A stretch of DNA of 54,129 nucleotides from the NCBI GenBank assembly GCA_002400495.2, contig NVQL02000058.1, positions 1-54,129 of the forward strand, in the 5' to 3' direction. The notes below the pieces were generated by a model. That model saw only the letters and a program-made list of their open reading frames with translations. It did not search any database and was not told the origin of the DNA. How positions within the stretch are numbered: position 1 is the first letter of the stretch; every line of letters begins with the position of its first letter. Positions 1-8,049 of the stretch are shown here, piece by piece. The stretch comes from Alphaproteobacteria bacterium (GTDB lineage: Bacteria > Pseudomonadota > Alphaproteobacteria > Rhizobiales > OSC116). The translations under genes and the position numbers were made by a program.

Positions 1-774
1 GTATTCAAATATAGCAATTTCTGCCTGACGTCTAGTTTGCCATGTGTGTCTCCATATCAGCTCAGCCTTTATGGTCTTAAAGAATGTCTCCATAGCCGCA
101 TTATCATAGCAATTTCCTTTGCCAGACATGGATATTTCAAAACCGACATCACGCAATCGTTTTTGATAATCATGTGAACAATATTGGCTACCACGATCAG
201 AATGATGAATGCAGCCTTTAGGTGGTTTGCGTAAAGCAGTCGCCATATCTAACGCACGTATCGCTAAATCCTTCTTCATACGATTGCTAACTGACCAACC
301 AATCACACGACGTGAATGTAAATCCAGAACAGCAGCCAAATAAAGCCAGCCTTCACGTGTCCAAATATAGCTGATATCCACCACCCATTTCTGATTGGGT
401 TTGTCTGCGGTAAAGTTTTGTTTTAGTAGGTTGGGCGCAATGTTGAACTTGTGATGACTATCTGTTGTAACCTTGTGTTTGCGGGTTCTGATCACAAATA
501 TATTGTTCTGGCGCATCAAGCGACCAATGCGTCTATGTCCAACTTCCAAACCAAGTTCCTTTAATTCTTCCGTCATCCTTGGTCTGCCGTAACTGTTGCC
601 ACTCAACTTAAATTGGTCACCTATATGGGCTAACAAAACCATGTCAGTTCGCTGGCTTTGGCTCATAGGTCGCGTACGGTAAGCACGATAACCACGGGGG
701 CTAACATTCATAATTTGGCACAAACGCTTAATGGGTAGCTTGCCAAGCTGTTCTTCGATAAACTTAAACCTCAT
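1..774 (-). CDS. IS3-family transposase OrfB, DDE catalytic part, partial
   Basis: Minus-strand frame open from the ATG at 774 to the window edge, about 258 codons. It carries the retroviral-type integrase core: first acidic residue in WVVDISY, second in HSDRGSQY, and the glutamate in ETFFKTIKAE, in the right order. A N-terminal HTH_21-like part (SYGRPRMTEEL) comes before it. The ATG overlaps the orfA stop (ATGA). Production is more likely by -1 frameshift from orfA than by independent initiation, since the -1 frame stays open across the junction. The last residues are missing, so integrity cannot be judged. Confidence 0.9.
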   Translation of the reverse strand, partial: MRFKFIEEQLGKLPIKRLCQIMNVSPRGYRAYRTRPMSQSQRTDMVLLAHIGDQFKLSGNSYGRPRMTEELKELGLEVGHRRIGRLMRQNNIFVIRTRKHKVTTDSHHKFNIAPNLLKQNFTADKPNQKWVVDISYIWTREGWLYLAAVLDLHSRRVIGWSVSNRMKKDLAIRALDMATALRKPPKGCIHHSDRGSQYCSHDYQKRLRDVGFEISMSGKGNCYDNAAMETFFKTIKAELIWRHTWQTRRQAEIAIFEY

Positions 775-1046
775 GATCTTAGCCTCGCGAAGAACTGGGT
801 AGCCTTTTTTAGGATTTCCCTCTCCTCGCGAAGTAGACGGATTTCTTTACGTAGACGTTCATTCTCTTGAATCAAATCACTCTGTGGTTCTGATTCAATG
901 ACGTTATCACGTTCATCCCTGATCCAACGGCTTAGTGTCGAAAAAGCAATCTTAAAGTCTGAGGCAACTTGTTTACGTGTCAGACCACTGGTCAGTGCAA
1001 CACGAACAACCTCTTGTTTAAACTCTGATGTAACTTTCTGTCCCAT
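771..1046 (-). CDS. IS3-family transposase OrfA
   Basis: A 91-residue protein with an N-terminal helix-turn-helix (TRKQVASDFKIAFSTLSRWIRD) that would bind the IS ends, followed by a leucine-zipper-like helix (ENERLRKEIRLLREEREILKKA). Both are standard for IS3 OrfA. Near its end the codons read ctA AAA AAG, a canonical -1 slippery heptamer, allowing the OrfAB fusion transposase. It ends four bases past the orfB ATG. Confidence 0.9.
   Translation of the reverse strand: MGQKVTSEFKQEVVRVALTSGLTRKQVASDFKIAFSTLSRWIRDERDNVIESEPQSDLIQENERLRKEIRLLREEREILKKATQFFARLRS
804..810 (-). promoter_or_regulatory. Programmed -1 frameshift site of the IS3 element
   Basis: On the minus strand the heptamer A AAA AAG is in the orfA phase required for tandem slippage. 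A shift to -1 gives an open frame that runs into orfB. This is the classical way IS3 elements make OrfAB transposase. Confidence 0.75.
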
Positions 1047-1103
1047 TTATATTCTCCTTGTACGCAATATATGCGATTAGAGGAGCGGCATCAAACCGTG
1101 ACA

Positions 1104-1779
1104 CGACCAAATTGAAGGCCCCACAGGCACCGTTCAAGAAGATGATAAAGGGGACGGGTGGGGGTTCTATCTCAACATTACTGCATCAGATGATGTAAAA
1201 ACCTTTCAAGCATTGGCTGGTGCCGGCGATGATTTCGGCATTATGGGTGAAAATAACTCCACAATATCCGTAGACAGCGCAACCAGAAAAAGCCTTGAAT
1301 TTGAATTTAACGAGTTGCTTGAGCAAATTGATCAATTAACCAAAGATGCAAGCTTTAACGGCAATAACTTCCTAGATGATGACAATCTAAAAGTTATCTT
1401 TAACGAAACAGGCTCAAGTAGCTTGACCATTAAAGGCGTAAACACATCTTCAGCTGGTCTTGGCTTAACAGCCGCCCTATCAGGCAGTTTCCAATTCAAT
1501 AGCACAATTGAAGATACATTAAAAACTCTTGATAAAGCCACAACCACTCTACGCTCAAACGCATCTACCTTTGGTTCAAACTTATCAATCGTGCAAGCCC
1601 GTAAGGACTTCACAGATAATATGATCAATACCCTAGAATCTGGCGCAGCCAACTTAACTCTAGCCGACACAAATGAAGAGGGTGCAAACTTGCTAGCTCT
1701 TCAAACGCGTCAGTCATTGTCAACCACTGCTTTATCAATGGCGTCTCAAGCCGATAGAGCCGTATTGAGCCTATTTTAA
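1104..1779 (+). pseudogene. Flagellin gene, 3' half, interrupted by the IS3 element
   Basis: Reading in frame from about 1105, the sequence matches the second half of the next flagellin: (D)QIEGPTGTVQ..., then the variable middle, then the conserved D1 C-terminal region (QARKDFTDNMINTLESGA, NLLALQTRQSLSTTALSMASQADRAVLSLF). An in-frame stop lies at 1099-1101 at the IS boundary, and the N-terminal half is absent here, presumably on the other side of the IS. A TTG at 1213 could start a 188-residue C-terminal peptide, but this would lack the N-terminal D0/D1 helices needed for filament assembly. It is most likely a dead copy, though a possible donor for recombination with the intact neighbour. 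Confidence 0.9.
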
Positions 1780-1893
1780 TTCTAAAAAAGCACATCCACA
1801 ACACTAATCAAACGTCTCTCTATAAATATTTAGCGGGGCGTTTTCGCATATAAGTATATAATGTATAACGGTTTATTTTAAATATTTAAACTT

Positions 1894-1909
1894 TTAACCA
1901 AGCATTAAC
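1894..1909 (+). promoter_or_regulatory. CtrA-type box upstream of flagellin 2
   Basis: TTAA-CCAAGCA-TTAAC matches the full CtrA recognition consensus TTAA-N7-TTAAC exactly. It lies about 200 bp before the flagellin ATG and just upstream of the hairpin-rich leader, so a start site between 1910 and 1953 would include the whole leader. A similar box lies before flagellin 3. Confidence 0.65.
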
Positions 1910-1953
1910 CCCGTCTAGTTATAAAGAATTAAGTTTAATGTAAACGAGTACCG

Positions 1954-2104
1954 CTCACAGAATGTGAGTATTAAATTAACAGTATCCGAGTATCGCTCTA
2001 AAGTTCTAGAGCTGAATTTTTAACTTGAGTATCCACTCTCACCGAATGTGAGTTTTTAATTTAAACAGACAATCAGAATGATTGTTACATATCCTAGAAT
2101 AGGA
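1954..2104 (+). promoter_or_regulatory. Array of five hairpins in the flagellin 2 leader
   Basis: Five perfect small stem-loops follow each other. CTCAC-agaat-GTGAG is at 1954-1968, GCTCTA-aagttc-TAGAGC at 1995-2012, CTCAC-cgaat-GTGAG at 2038-2052, ACAATC-agaat-GATTGT at 2069-2085, and TCCTA-gaa-TAGGA at 2092-2104. The stems differ but four share the core (A/C)GAAT. The last hairpin buries the AGGA Shine-Dalgarno just before the ATG at 2112. A GAGTA motif precedes the first three at about 40-bp spacing. In Caulobacter, FlbT acts on the flagellin mRNA leader; flbT is encoded 3 kb downstream, so this array is a candidate target. That link is inference. Confidence 0.7.
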
Positions 2105-2111
2105 ACTTATA

Positions 2112-3260
2112 ATGTCAGAAATCACTTTATCAAGTGCTGTGCGCCAAAATCTATTGAGCATGCAAAGCACTGCCAGAATGATGGCATCAACCCAAAACCG
2201 CTTAGCAACAGGTAAACGGGTTAATTCAGCCCTTGACAATCCTACCAATTTTTTCACCGCTTCATCACTTAACTCTCGTGGTTCCGATCTTAGCCGTCTG
2301 CAAGATAGCGTGGGCAACTCCATTCAGACCATCGAAGCTGCCGACAATGGCATCAAAGCCATCACAAAATTAGTTGAATCAGCACAAGGTACAGCCCGTC
2401 AGGCACTACAATCCGAAAAAGGCGAGATCATAACAGCCAAAGTTGAAGGCTCTAGAATCAAAGTCAAAGATGTCGATACAGATGTAATGGGCATAAAGCA
2501 ATCTGACCATCTATCATTTGACATTGATGGCACCATCAAAACCGTTGGTTTAGATGGCACAGAGAGCCTAACCGAAATTGCCAAAAAGATCTCAGAAATC
2601 GAAGGCCTTACGGCCACCGTTCAAGATGATGGCAAAGGCCGATTCAGCATCGATGTCGATACAGAGGATGACATAAAAACCTTTGAGGCATTAGGAACTG
2701 GCGCCGAAATATTGGGCATTACCGGTGAAAATACCGCCACATTATCCGAAAAAAGCGCAACCAGAAAAAGTCTTGAATCAGAATTCAACGATTTACTCAT
2801 CCAAATCGATCAATTAACCAATGATGCGAGCTTTAACGGCAATAACTTCCTGGATGGTGACAACCTAAAAGTTATCTTTAACGAAACTGGCTTAAGTAGC
2901 CTGACCATTAAAGGCGTAGATACAACTTCAGCAGGCCTTGGTCTAGCAGCCGCCCTATCGGATAGCTTTCAATTCAACAGTCAAATTGATGCCACACTAA
3001 AAACTCTTGATGCAGCCACAATCACTTTACGCTCTAACGCATCTACCTTTGGTTCAAACTTATCAATCGTGCAAGCCCGCAAAGACTTCACTGATAATAT
3101 GATCAATACCCTAGAAACTGGCGCAGGCAACTTGACCTTGGCCGACACAAATGAAGAAGGTGCAAACTTGCTCGCTCTTCAAACCCGTCAGTCATTATCA
3201 ACCACTGCTTTATCAATGGCATCTCAAGCCGATCGAGCCGTATTGAGCTTATTCTCATAA
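2112..3260 (+). CDS. Flagellin (copy 2, intact)
   Basis: Structural subunit of the flagellar filament, 382 residues. The conserved N-terminal D0/D1 region begins MSEITLSSAVRQNLL and includes LATGKRVNSALDNPTNFF. The C-terminal D0/D1 region is QARKDFTDNMINTLETGA through NLLALQTRQSLSTTALSMASQADRAVLSLFS. The middle (about 100-240) is variable. No signal peptide is expected, because export uses the flagellar type III apparatus. The ATG at 2112 has AGGA at 2101, which is inside a hairpin. Its second half is close in sequence to the broken copy upstream, a sign of tandem duplication. Expression probably depends on CtrA and on leader control. Confidence 0.95.
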   Translation: MSEITLSSAVRQNLLSMQSTARMMASTQNRLATGKRVNSALDNPTNFFTASSLNSRGSDLSRLQDSVGNSIQTIEAADNGIKAITKLVESAQGTARQALQSEKGEIITAKVEGSRIKVKDVDTDVMGIKQSDHLSFDIDGTIKTVGLDGTESLTEIAKKISEIEGLTATVQDDGKGRFSIDVDTEDDIKTFEALGTGAEILGITGENTATLSEKSATRKSLESEFNDLLIQIDQLTNDASFNGNNFLDGDNLKVIFNETGLSSLTIKGVDTTSAGLGLAAALSDSFQFNSQIDATLKTLDAATITLRSNASTFGSNLSIVQARKDFTDNMINTLETGAGNLTLADTNEEGANLLALQTRQSLSTTALSMASQADRAVLSLFS

Positions 3261-3272
3261 TATTTGGAATTC

Positions 3273-3315
3273 TGTGTCAATTCATGTGTTTTATTAATGA
3301 ACATGAATTGACACA
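3273..3315 (+). terminator. Long hairpin after flagellin 2
   Basis: A perfect 15-bp stem (TGTGTCAATTCATGT pairs with ACATGAATTGACACA) with a 13-nt loop starts 13 bp past the stop codon. No T tract follows, so it may protect the 3' end or act as a weak terminator rather than a classical rho-independent site. Confidence 0.6.
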
Positions 3316-3537
3316 TACAAGAATTTCAAACTTGAAGAGACTTTACAGCCTTTCAATTCGACTAAGCCCCAATTGGCAAAGATAATATTTCAACCCCAAA
3401 TGAAACAATTAATTGAAGCCCGTTTGGCTCCAGTTATGGAAATCATCCAGCCGATGAGGAAACTGAGCAGTCGGCCTGTTCAAAAACACAAACAAGTATT
3501 GCATCCCAATTTGAGCTGTTTTGAGTACAAATTGTTT

Positions 3538-3650
3538 AGTATTGCGTCCCCCGTTTTATCAGTATTGCGTATTTTACCCCATTAGTTCTGCGTATCTTAT
3601 CTCACTAGTTTTGCGTATTTATTTCATTAGTATTGAGTATTTGAATATTA
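3538..3650 (+). repeat. Degenerate 23-bp tandem repeat, five units
   Basis: Units start at 3538, 3561, 3584, 3607 and 3629, with consensus AGTATTGCGTATTTTA followed by a pyrimidine-rich YYYCATT. A related single AGTATTGC occurs at 3495. The spacing of 22-23 bp is about two helical turns, so the copies face the same side of DNA. The surrounding 3261-4044 segment has no convincing gene. A 70-codon frame at 3373-3585 runs into the repeats and has no family likeness. Confidence 0.7.
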
Positions 3651-3653
3651 AAG

Positions 3654-3688
3654 AGTCTCACCATTAAAAACTGGTGGGGCTTTTTTTT
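3654..3688 (+). terminator. Rho-independent terminator between flagellins 2 and 3
   Basis: AGTCTCACCA pairs with TGGTGGGGCT (10 bp with three G-T pairs) around an 8-nt loop and is followed by a run of T. It separates the flagellin 2 transcription unit and the tandem repeats from flagellin 3. Confidence 0.8.
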
Positions 3689-3938
3689 CGGCAAAATATT
3701 CCCACTAGGCAAATATTGCCCTCGGCATTAACTTTCTAGCGCCGCTTCACTTAATTTTTGATTCGTTTGTATAAATATTGCATTAACACTCCCTAACCTA
3801 AAATTAATCCACAGCATCAAACCTATGGACACATCTCACTAAACTCATGCTATAGCGTGGTTTTCTATTAGATCATGGTTAATTATCGTTAAACCGAATG
3901 AACAAATTATTAATTATATTGCTTGTCGTACCAAGCAT

Positions 3939-3953
3939 TTAACCATTCATTAA
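3939..3953 (+). promoter_or_regulatory. CtrA-type box upstream of flagellin 3
   Basis: TTAA-CCATTCA-TTAA matches the CtrA spacing consensus and lies about 90 bp before the flagellin 3 ATG. Both this box and the flagellin 2 box are preceded by an ACCAAGCATT-like stretch, which suggests the promoters were duplicated with the genes. From 3960 to 4044 the leader holds another stem (GGTAAG 3987-3992 with CTTACC 4008-4013), but not the five-hairpin array. Confidence 0.6.
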
Positions 3954-4044
3954 GGTTAACGAATTAGTCCTTAGGATAGATCAAACGGTAAGAAATCAAA
4001 AAACCAACTTACCAAAATTCTTTAAGAGGCAATTGGAGACAAAA

Positions 4045-5220
4045 ATGTCTGATATTACACTATCAAGCGCGGTACGAAGAAATTTACTATCACTTCAAGG
4101 CACCGCTACTATGATGGGCAAAACCCAGGAACGGTTAGCAACAGGTAAAAAAGTCAATTCAGCTTTAGACAATCCAACTAACTTCTTCACCGCGGCGTCA
4201 TTATCTAGTCGATCAAATGATCTAGGACGACTGCTCGATAGTGTAAATAACGCGGTGCAAACTCTAGAAGCTGCCGATAATGGTATTAAAGCCATCACTA
4301 AATTAGTTGAGTCTGCCCAAGCCTCAGTCCGTCAAGCACAACAAGCTGCATCAGCCGTAGAAAAAACATCCATCACAAGCGCAAGTCGATCGGAAACATT
4401 TGATGTTCCAAAGAGTGGCACCAGCGGGTTTTCAATAACGCCCAAGGGCGGCGCACCTATAAACATTGATACGACCAAAATGCAATCGCTAGAAGAAATC
4501 GAATATGCGATTGATAAAATTGAGGGCTTTTCTGCACGACTCATCCCAGGTGATGAGCCAGGCGAAGAGAAAATAGAAATCACCGCCAGTGATGGCACAA
4601 CTGGTTTTAGTGTCGATGACATCGGCACAGGCAAAGGTAGAGGCCATGCCCTTGGCAATATGGGCCTTGGCGATGGCGCACAAGCCACCATGCGGAAATT
4701 TGAGACCAATGGCAAATCTCTCGTACGAGAAAAACTACAAACAGAATTTAACGATCTGCTTAAACAGGTTGACGACATCACCAAAGATGCGGGCTTTAAC
4801 GGCAACAACCTTCTTGCCAATACCGACCTTAAAGTGATTTTCAACGAAGATGGCTCCTCTTCACTTACAATTAAAGGCGTAGATATCAGCTCAGCTGGCC
4901 TTTCATTGAAAGAGGTTACTGGAGATACGTTCCAATATAATGACAGTATTGACGGTGTCCTAGCCTCATTAGATGTAGCGCTGGCAACTTTGCGCTCACA
5001 AGCATCAACCTTTGGCTCCAACTTATCAGTGGTGCAAACCCGCCAAGATTTCACAAAATCAATGATGAACACCTTAGAAACCGGTGCAGCTAACTTAACC
5101 CTAGCCGACACCAACGAAGAGGGTGCAAACTTACTTGCACTCCAAACTCGACAATCATTAGCAATAACCGCTTTATCAATGGCTTCAGAGGCCGACCAAT
5201 CGGTCTTGAGCTTATTCTAA
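4045..5220 (+). CDS. Flagellin (copy 3, intact, diverged)
   Basis: Second intact filament subunit, 391 residues from the ATG at 4045. That start is chosen because GGAGA precedes it at 4035 and the protein then begins MSDITLSSAVRRNLL like copy 2; an in-frame TTG at 4033 lies too close to the ribosome site. D0/D1 regions are conserved at both ends (NPTNFFTAASLSSR; NLLALQTRQSLAITALSMA). The central part, about residues 100-220, differs strongly from copy 2, so the filament surface would differ. A terminator follows at 5241. Confidence 0.95.
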   Translation: MSDITLSSAVRRNLLSLQGTATMMGKTQERLATGKKVNSALDNPTNFFTAASLSSRSNDLGRLLDSVNNAVQTLEAADNGIKAITKLVESAQASVRQAQQAASAVEKTSITSASRSETFDVPKSGTSGFSITPKGGAPINIDTTKMQSLEEIEYAIDKIEGFSARLIPGDEPGEEKIEITASDGTTGFSVDDIGTGKGRGHALGNMGLGDGAQATMRKFETNGKSLVREKLQTEFNDLLKQVDDITKDAGFNGNNLLANTDLKVIFNEDGSSSLTIKGVDISSAGLSLKEVTGDTFQYNDSIDGVLASLDVALATLRSQASTFGSNLSVVQTRQDFTKSMMNTLETGAANLTLADTNEEGANLLALQTRQSLAITALSMASEADQSVLSLF

Positions 5221-5240
5221 TCAATAAATTCAAAAATAAA

Positions 5241-5279
5241 AAGGCTGATGGAACCATCTATTTCATCAGCCTTTTTTTT
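5241..5279 (+). terminator. Rho-independent terminator after flagellin 3
   Basis: AAGGCTGATG pairs with CATCAGCCTT, followed by eight or more T. It lies between the flagellin and flbT, so flbT transcription needs readthrough or its own promoter. Confidence 0.9.
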
Positions 5280-5296
5280 AACCAAAAGAGGGCAAG

Positions 5297-5680
5297 ATGG
5301 CACTAAAAGTCGAATTAAAACCCAATGAAAAAATTATTCTGGGCAATAGTGTGATTACCAATGGCCCAAACCGCGCGCGTTTTTACATCAAAGGCAACGC
5401 AGTTATCTTACGTGAGAAAGATATTCTCACCGCTGATAGCGCCGATACCCCTTGTAAACGCATCTATTTTGCCATTCAAATGTTCTATTTAAGTGAAGAA
5501 GAAACTCATAATCATACAGATTATTTTGCACAGGTTAATGAAGTTATTGCAGCTGCACCCACAACTTTAATATTTATTGAAGAGATAAATAAGCAGATGT
5601 TAACCAATAACTATTATAAAGCATTAAAGGAAGCAAGAAAGCTCATCGATTACGAGAAGGAATTATTCGACAATGCATAA
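5297..5680 (+). CDS. flbT: Flagellin mRNA regulator FlbT
   Basis: A 127-residue member of the FlbT family. In Caulobacter, FlbT binds the flagellin mRNA leader and promotes its decay or blocks its translation until the hook is complete. Family features visible are the start LKPNEKIILGNSVITNG, the ILREKDIL segment and the C-terminal YYKALKEARKLIDYE. A GAGGGC ribosome site precedes the ATG. Its stop overlaps the flaF start by eight bases, so translation is probably coupled. Being next to the flagellins fits the regulatory role. Confidence 0.93.
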   Translation: MALKVELKPNEKIILGNSVITNGPNRARFYIKGNAVILREKDILTADSADTPCKRIYFAIQMFYLSEEETHNHTDYFAQVNEVIAAAPTTLIFIEEINKQMLTNNYYKALKEARKLIDYEKELFDNA

Positions 5681-6047
5681 CAATGCGCAAAAAGCTTACG
5701 CCAATGCAGCAAAGACGACAGTGTCACCTCGAGGAAGAGAGGGCCAATTGTTAATTAAAGCCGCCAATAAACTGACGAATATTCGTGATAATTTCAAGCA
5801 GGTGTCTCGTGCTGATATGAATGAAGCACTGACTTTTAACCGTAAGCTATGGACCGTTTTCTCAAGCTCCGTATCAAGTGCCGAAAACCCACTGCCATTA
5901 CCTATAAAAAATAACATCGCCTCTCTTGCCGTGTTTATTTTCAAGCATCAACTAAGTTTTATGGCCAAACCAGAGCCCTCAAAACTAGATTCTCTAATCA
6001 ACATCAACAGAGACATCGCCAGCGGCTTATTCGCCAAACCTACATAA
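5673..6047 (+). CDS. flaF: Flagellar regulator FlaF
   Basis: A 124-residue FlaF-family protein. FlaF promotes flagellin translation or export and acts opposite to FlbT. It has the family's A-Y-x-x-A-x-K start (AQKAYANAAKTTVSPRGREGQLL) and a helical remainder ending with LININRDIASGL. The gene starts inside the end of flbT; many relatives have the order flaF-flbT, reversed here. Downstream is a convergent intergenic repeat region. Confidence 0.9.
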   Translation: MHNNAQKAYANAAKTTVSPRGREGQLLIKAANKLTNIRDNFKQVSRADMNEALTFNRKLWTVFSSSVSSAENPLPLPIKNNIASLAVFIFKHQLSFMAKPEPSKLDSLININRDIASGLFAKPT

Positions 6048-6087
6048 CACACGCACTGCGTACGCGCGTTCTGCTTTTTATACTGGT

Positions 6088-6270
6088 CACTGCGTGCGTT
6101 CGCTCCGCTCTCTTGCCACGCCTAACGGCGACGCGCAGTCGCGCTTGCCTCACCCCTACGGGCGAGGACTCTTTATGCCTAGCACTGCGTGCGTTCGCTC
6201 CGCTCTCTAGCCACGCCTGACGGCGACGCGCAGTCGCGCTTGCCTCTCCCTACGGGCGAGGACTCCTTTC
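6088..6270 (+). repeat. REP-like GC-rich direct repeat, two 95-bp units
   Basis: Two near-identical units start at 6088 and 6183. Each runs CACTGCGTGCGTTCGCTCCG, then CCACGCCT(A/G)ACGGCGACGC, then TACGGGCGAGGACTC. They are far richer in GC than the surrounding DNA. They fill the gap between the convergent flaF and flgL genes together with inverted copies at 6411-6514. The same motif recurs at 31684. Confidence 0.8.
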
Positions 6271-6410
6271 CCACGATAAGCACAAGGCTGCAAATTCTGA
6301 GTTTGCCGCATAGCACCAAAATGCAGAGTTTCGCCAAACTCTAGCTCACTAAACGTAATGTAGTTGATTGGGGTGCCGAATTCGCATCCGACCAGCGGCT
6401 GAGTGGCTTA

Positions 6411-6514
6411 GCTAGAGAGCGGAGCGAACGCACGCAGTGCCAAGCATAGGAGCAAAGCGACAAAGCGTGGAGCGAACGCACGCAGTGCCAAATATAAAAC
6501 GCACGCAATGCCAA
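6411..6514 (-). repeat. Inverted partial copies of the REP-like repeat
   Basis: GCTAGAGAGCGGAGCGAACG followed by CACGCAGTGCC at 6411, a second GGAGCGAACGCACGCAGTGC at 6469, and a shorter AACGCACGCAATGCC at 6499 are reverse-strand versions of the 6088 unit core. The segment could fold with 6088-6270 into a large hairpin between the two convergent operons. Confidence 0.75.
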
Positions 6515-6540
6515 GCAAAAAACCAAGCATAAACCAAATC

Positions 6541-8022
6541 TTACAAAAAGTTCACCAAATGCGATTTAGACAGCATCGAAGTCACCCGATGCGATGTTTC
6601 AAGCTGAGTATTAAGCGCCAATATTTTCGCACTCACGTCCTGAACATCAACCCCTTCAGCAGCAAATAAAATATCCTCACTAATCGCAATTCTTGAATTA
6701 TTGCGCATACTTAAATCTGCGAGATATTTTTGTTTATAACCCAATTCGGTTGATAGGTCTAAAACACTCGTCTTCGTACTGTCATCAGATAAACCAGCTG
6801 TTATACGCATTTTTAAGGCTGCATAATGCGCGTCAGATGCTTTGCTTGCTGGGTCAAATTTTTCCGCCACCATCATGGATAGGTTCTTTACCAATTCGCG
6901 CAAAGGCTCTTCATTAGCGCGTGTATTCACTTCAACTGCACTATGTTTTGAGGCATAAACTTTATGGCTGCTCCGTTCAGTTCCGATTGTTTTATCGCCC
7001 TTATACCAGGCCATTGTATCCAAATCTGTACCAGCTTTCATGGCTGTGGCCCTATCAAATGGCGGCCCATCAACACGTTTTGGGTTGTCGCTAAAAAAGT
7101 CATTAGCAGCCACTAAATCCGATGCAGCCATCATTTCACCATTAACCACAAAGTCAAACGCCTCAGTCAATGATTTATGAAAATTCGCCGTAGTCTCAGC
7201 ATTGGTTGCACCGATTAAGAATCCATTTCTGTTGCCAATGCCATGAGTTTTTGCTTTGAGCTCAATGTCAAAATCAGCACCATCTGGCAGGGTCAAGCGC
7301 ATAGTAATTGTATCATTGCTAATTAGCTTTGCGCCTGTAAAGTCAAAATTAACACTCGACAACGCACCAGTTGCCTGCGTCACATTTAGCCCCGAAATGG
7401 CATGAGTTACATTGCTAAGTTTTATCCCAAAATCATGCACACCATCTTCGGCGACATTCACTTGCATACCCTTTGCAGAAATTGCCAAACGGCCACTCTT
7501 CATCGGTCCCAAATCGGCTTGTTTCCGTTCACTAATAACTTGTTTTAAGCCAGCTCTATTGCCCTGCCCGTTCAAAATATTGCTAAGGGTTTCTATAGGT
7601 TTATCACCAAGCTTAGTGCCAGCAAATAAATATCTATCAGACATTTTCTCATTCAATAAGTTAATGACATCGCTTAAACTTTGGTGAGCGTTAATTTTCA
7701 AATTCACAAAACTACCATCGCTTAACGACATGGCCGTACCGTTAAAATCAGAACGAGCGTTAGATTCAATATTACCAAGACTGCCCAAAACATTCTGCAC
7801 AGTGCTCAAGTGAATATTGGCATGCTTAATGGCATTATTATATCCTGTGTAGCTATTAATGTCCGCACGCATTCTAAGGGCTGTATCGCGATCATTTCCT
7901 AGTCCACCATAAGTTTGGGCTTTTTTCTGCGTCGACAATTGCACTTGCAAGTCAGATAAATCCGAATTTAATCGTTTTATATAACCTGATGGGCCTAAGG
8001 AACCACTACCGCTAATTTCCAT
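6541..8022 (-). CDS. flgL: Flagellar hook-filament junction protein FlgL
   Basis: 493 residues, last gene of the minus-strand flgE-flgK-flgL operon, 27 bp after flgK. FlgL (HAP3) joins the hook-associated protein FlgK to the filament. The N-terminal flagellin-like coiled coil is visible (YIKRLNSDLSDLQVQLSTQKK... NSYTGYNNAIKHANIHLSTVQNVLGSL), and a C-terminal helix ends QLETSHRVTSMLSKSHLVNFL. The long middle is less conserved. The identification rests on the flagellin-like ends, length and operon position. Confidence 0.88.
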   Translation of the reverse strand: MEISGSGSLGPSGYIKRLNSDLSDLQVQLSTQKKAQTYGGLGNDRDTALRMRADINSYTGYNNAIKHANIHLSTVQNVLGSLGNIESNARSDFNGTAMSLSDGSFVNLKINAHQSLSDVINLLNEKMSDRYLFAGTKLGDKPIETLSNILNGQGNRAGLKQVISERKQADLGPMKSGRLAISAKGMQVNVAEDGVHDFGIKLSNVTHAISGLNVTQATGALSSVNFDFTGAKLISNDTITMRLTLPDGADFDIELKAKTHGIGNRNGFLIGATNAETTANFHKSLTEAFDFVVNGEMMAASDLVAANDFFSDNPKRVDGPPFDRATAMKAGTDLDTMAWYKGDKTIGTERSSHKVYASKHSAVEVNTRANEEPLRELVKNLSMMVAEKFDPASKASDAHYAALKMRITAGLSDDSTKTSVLDLSTELGYKQKYLADLSMRNNSRIAISEDILFAAEGVDVQDVSAKILALNTQLETSHRVTSMLSKSHLVNFL

Positions 8023-8049
8023 TTCTAATTCCTGTCCTCAAAATATGCA

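Larger units (their letters stand above)
1..1103 (-). mobile_element. IS3-family insertion sequence, cut by window start
   Basis: Two overlapping minus-strand reading frames (orfA then orfB) with an A AAA AAG slippery site make the IS3 layout. The upstream end is placed near 1103, where the minus strand begins TGTCACGG (IS3 ends usually start TG) and where recognisable flagellin coding sequence resumes. The distal end and inverted repeat lie outside the window, so neither the full length nor a target duplication can be checked. The element sits inside a flagellin gene. Confidence 0.85.

Noticed and set aside
3373..3585. 70-codon open frame after flagellin 2
   Set aside because: It runs into the 23-bp repeats, has no family likeness and no good ribosome site.
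3871..3890. Further CtrA box (TTAATTATCGTTAA)
   Set aside because: The spacer is six bases, not seven.
4332..5114. 260-codon open frame antisense to flagellin 3
   Set aside because: It is the mirror of a strongly coding sense frame, with low-complexity composition and no ribosome site.
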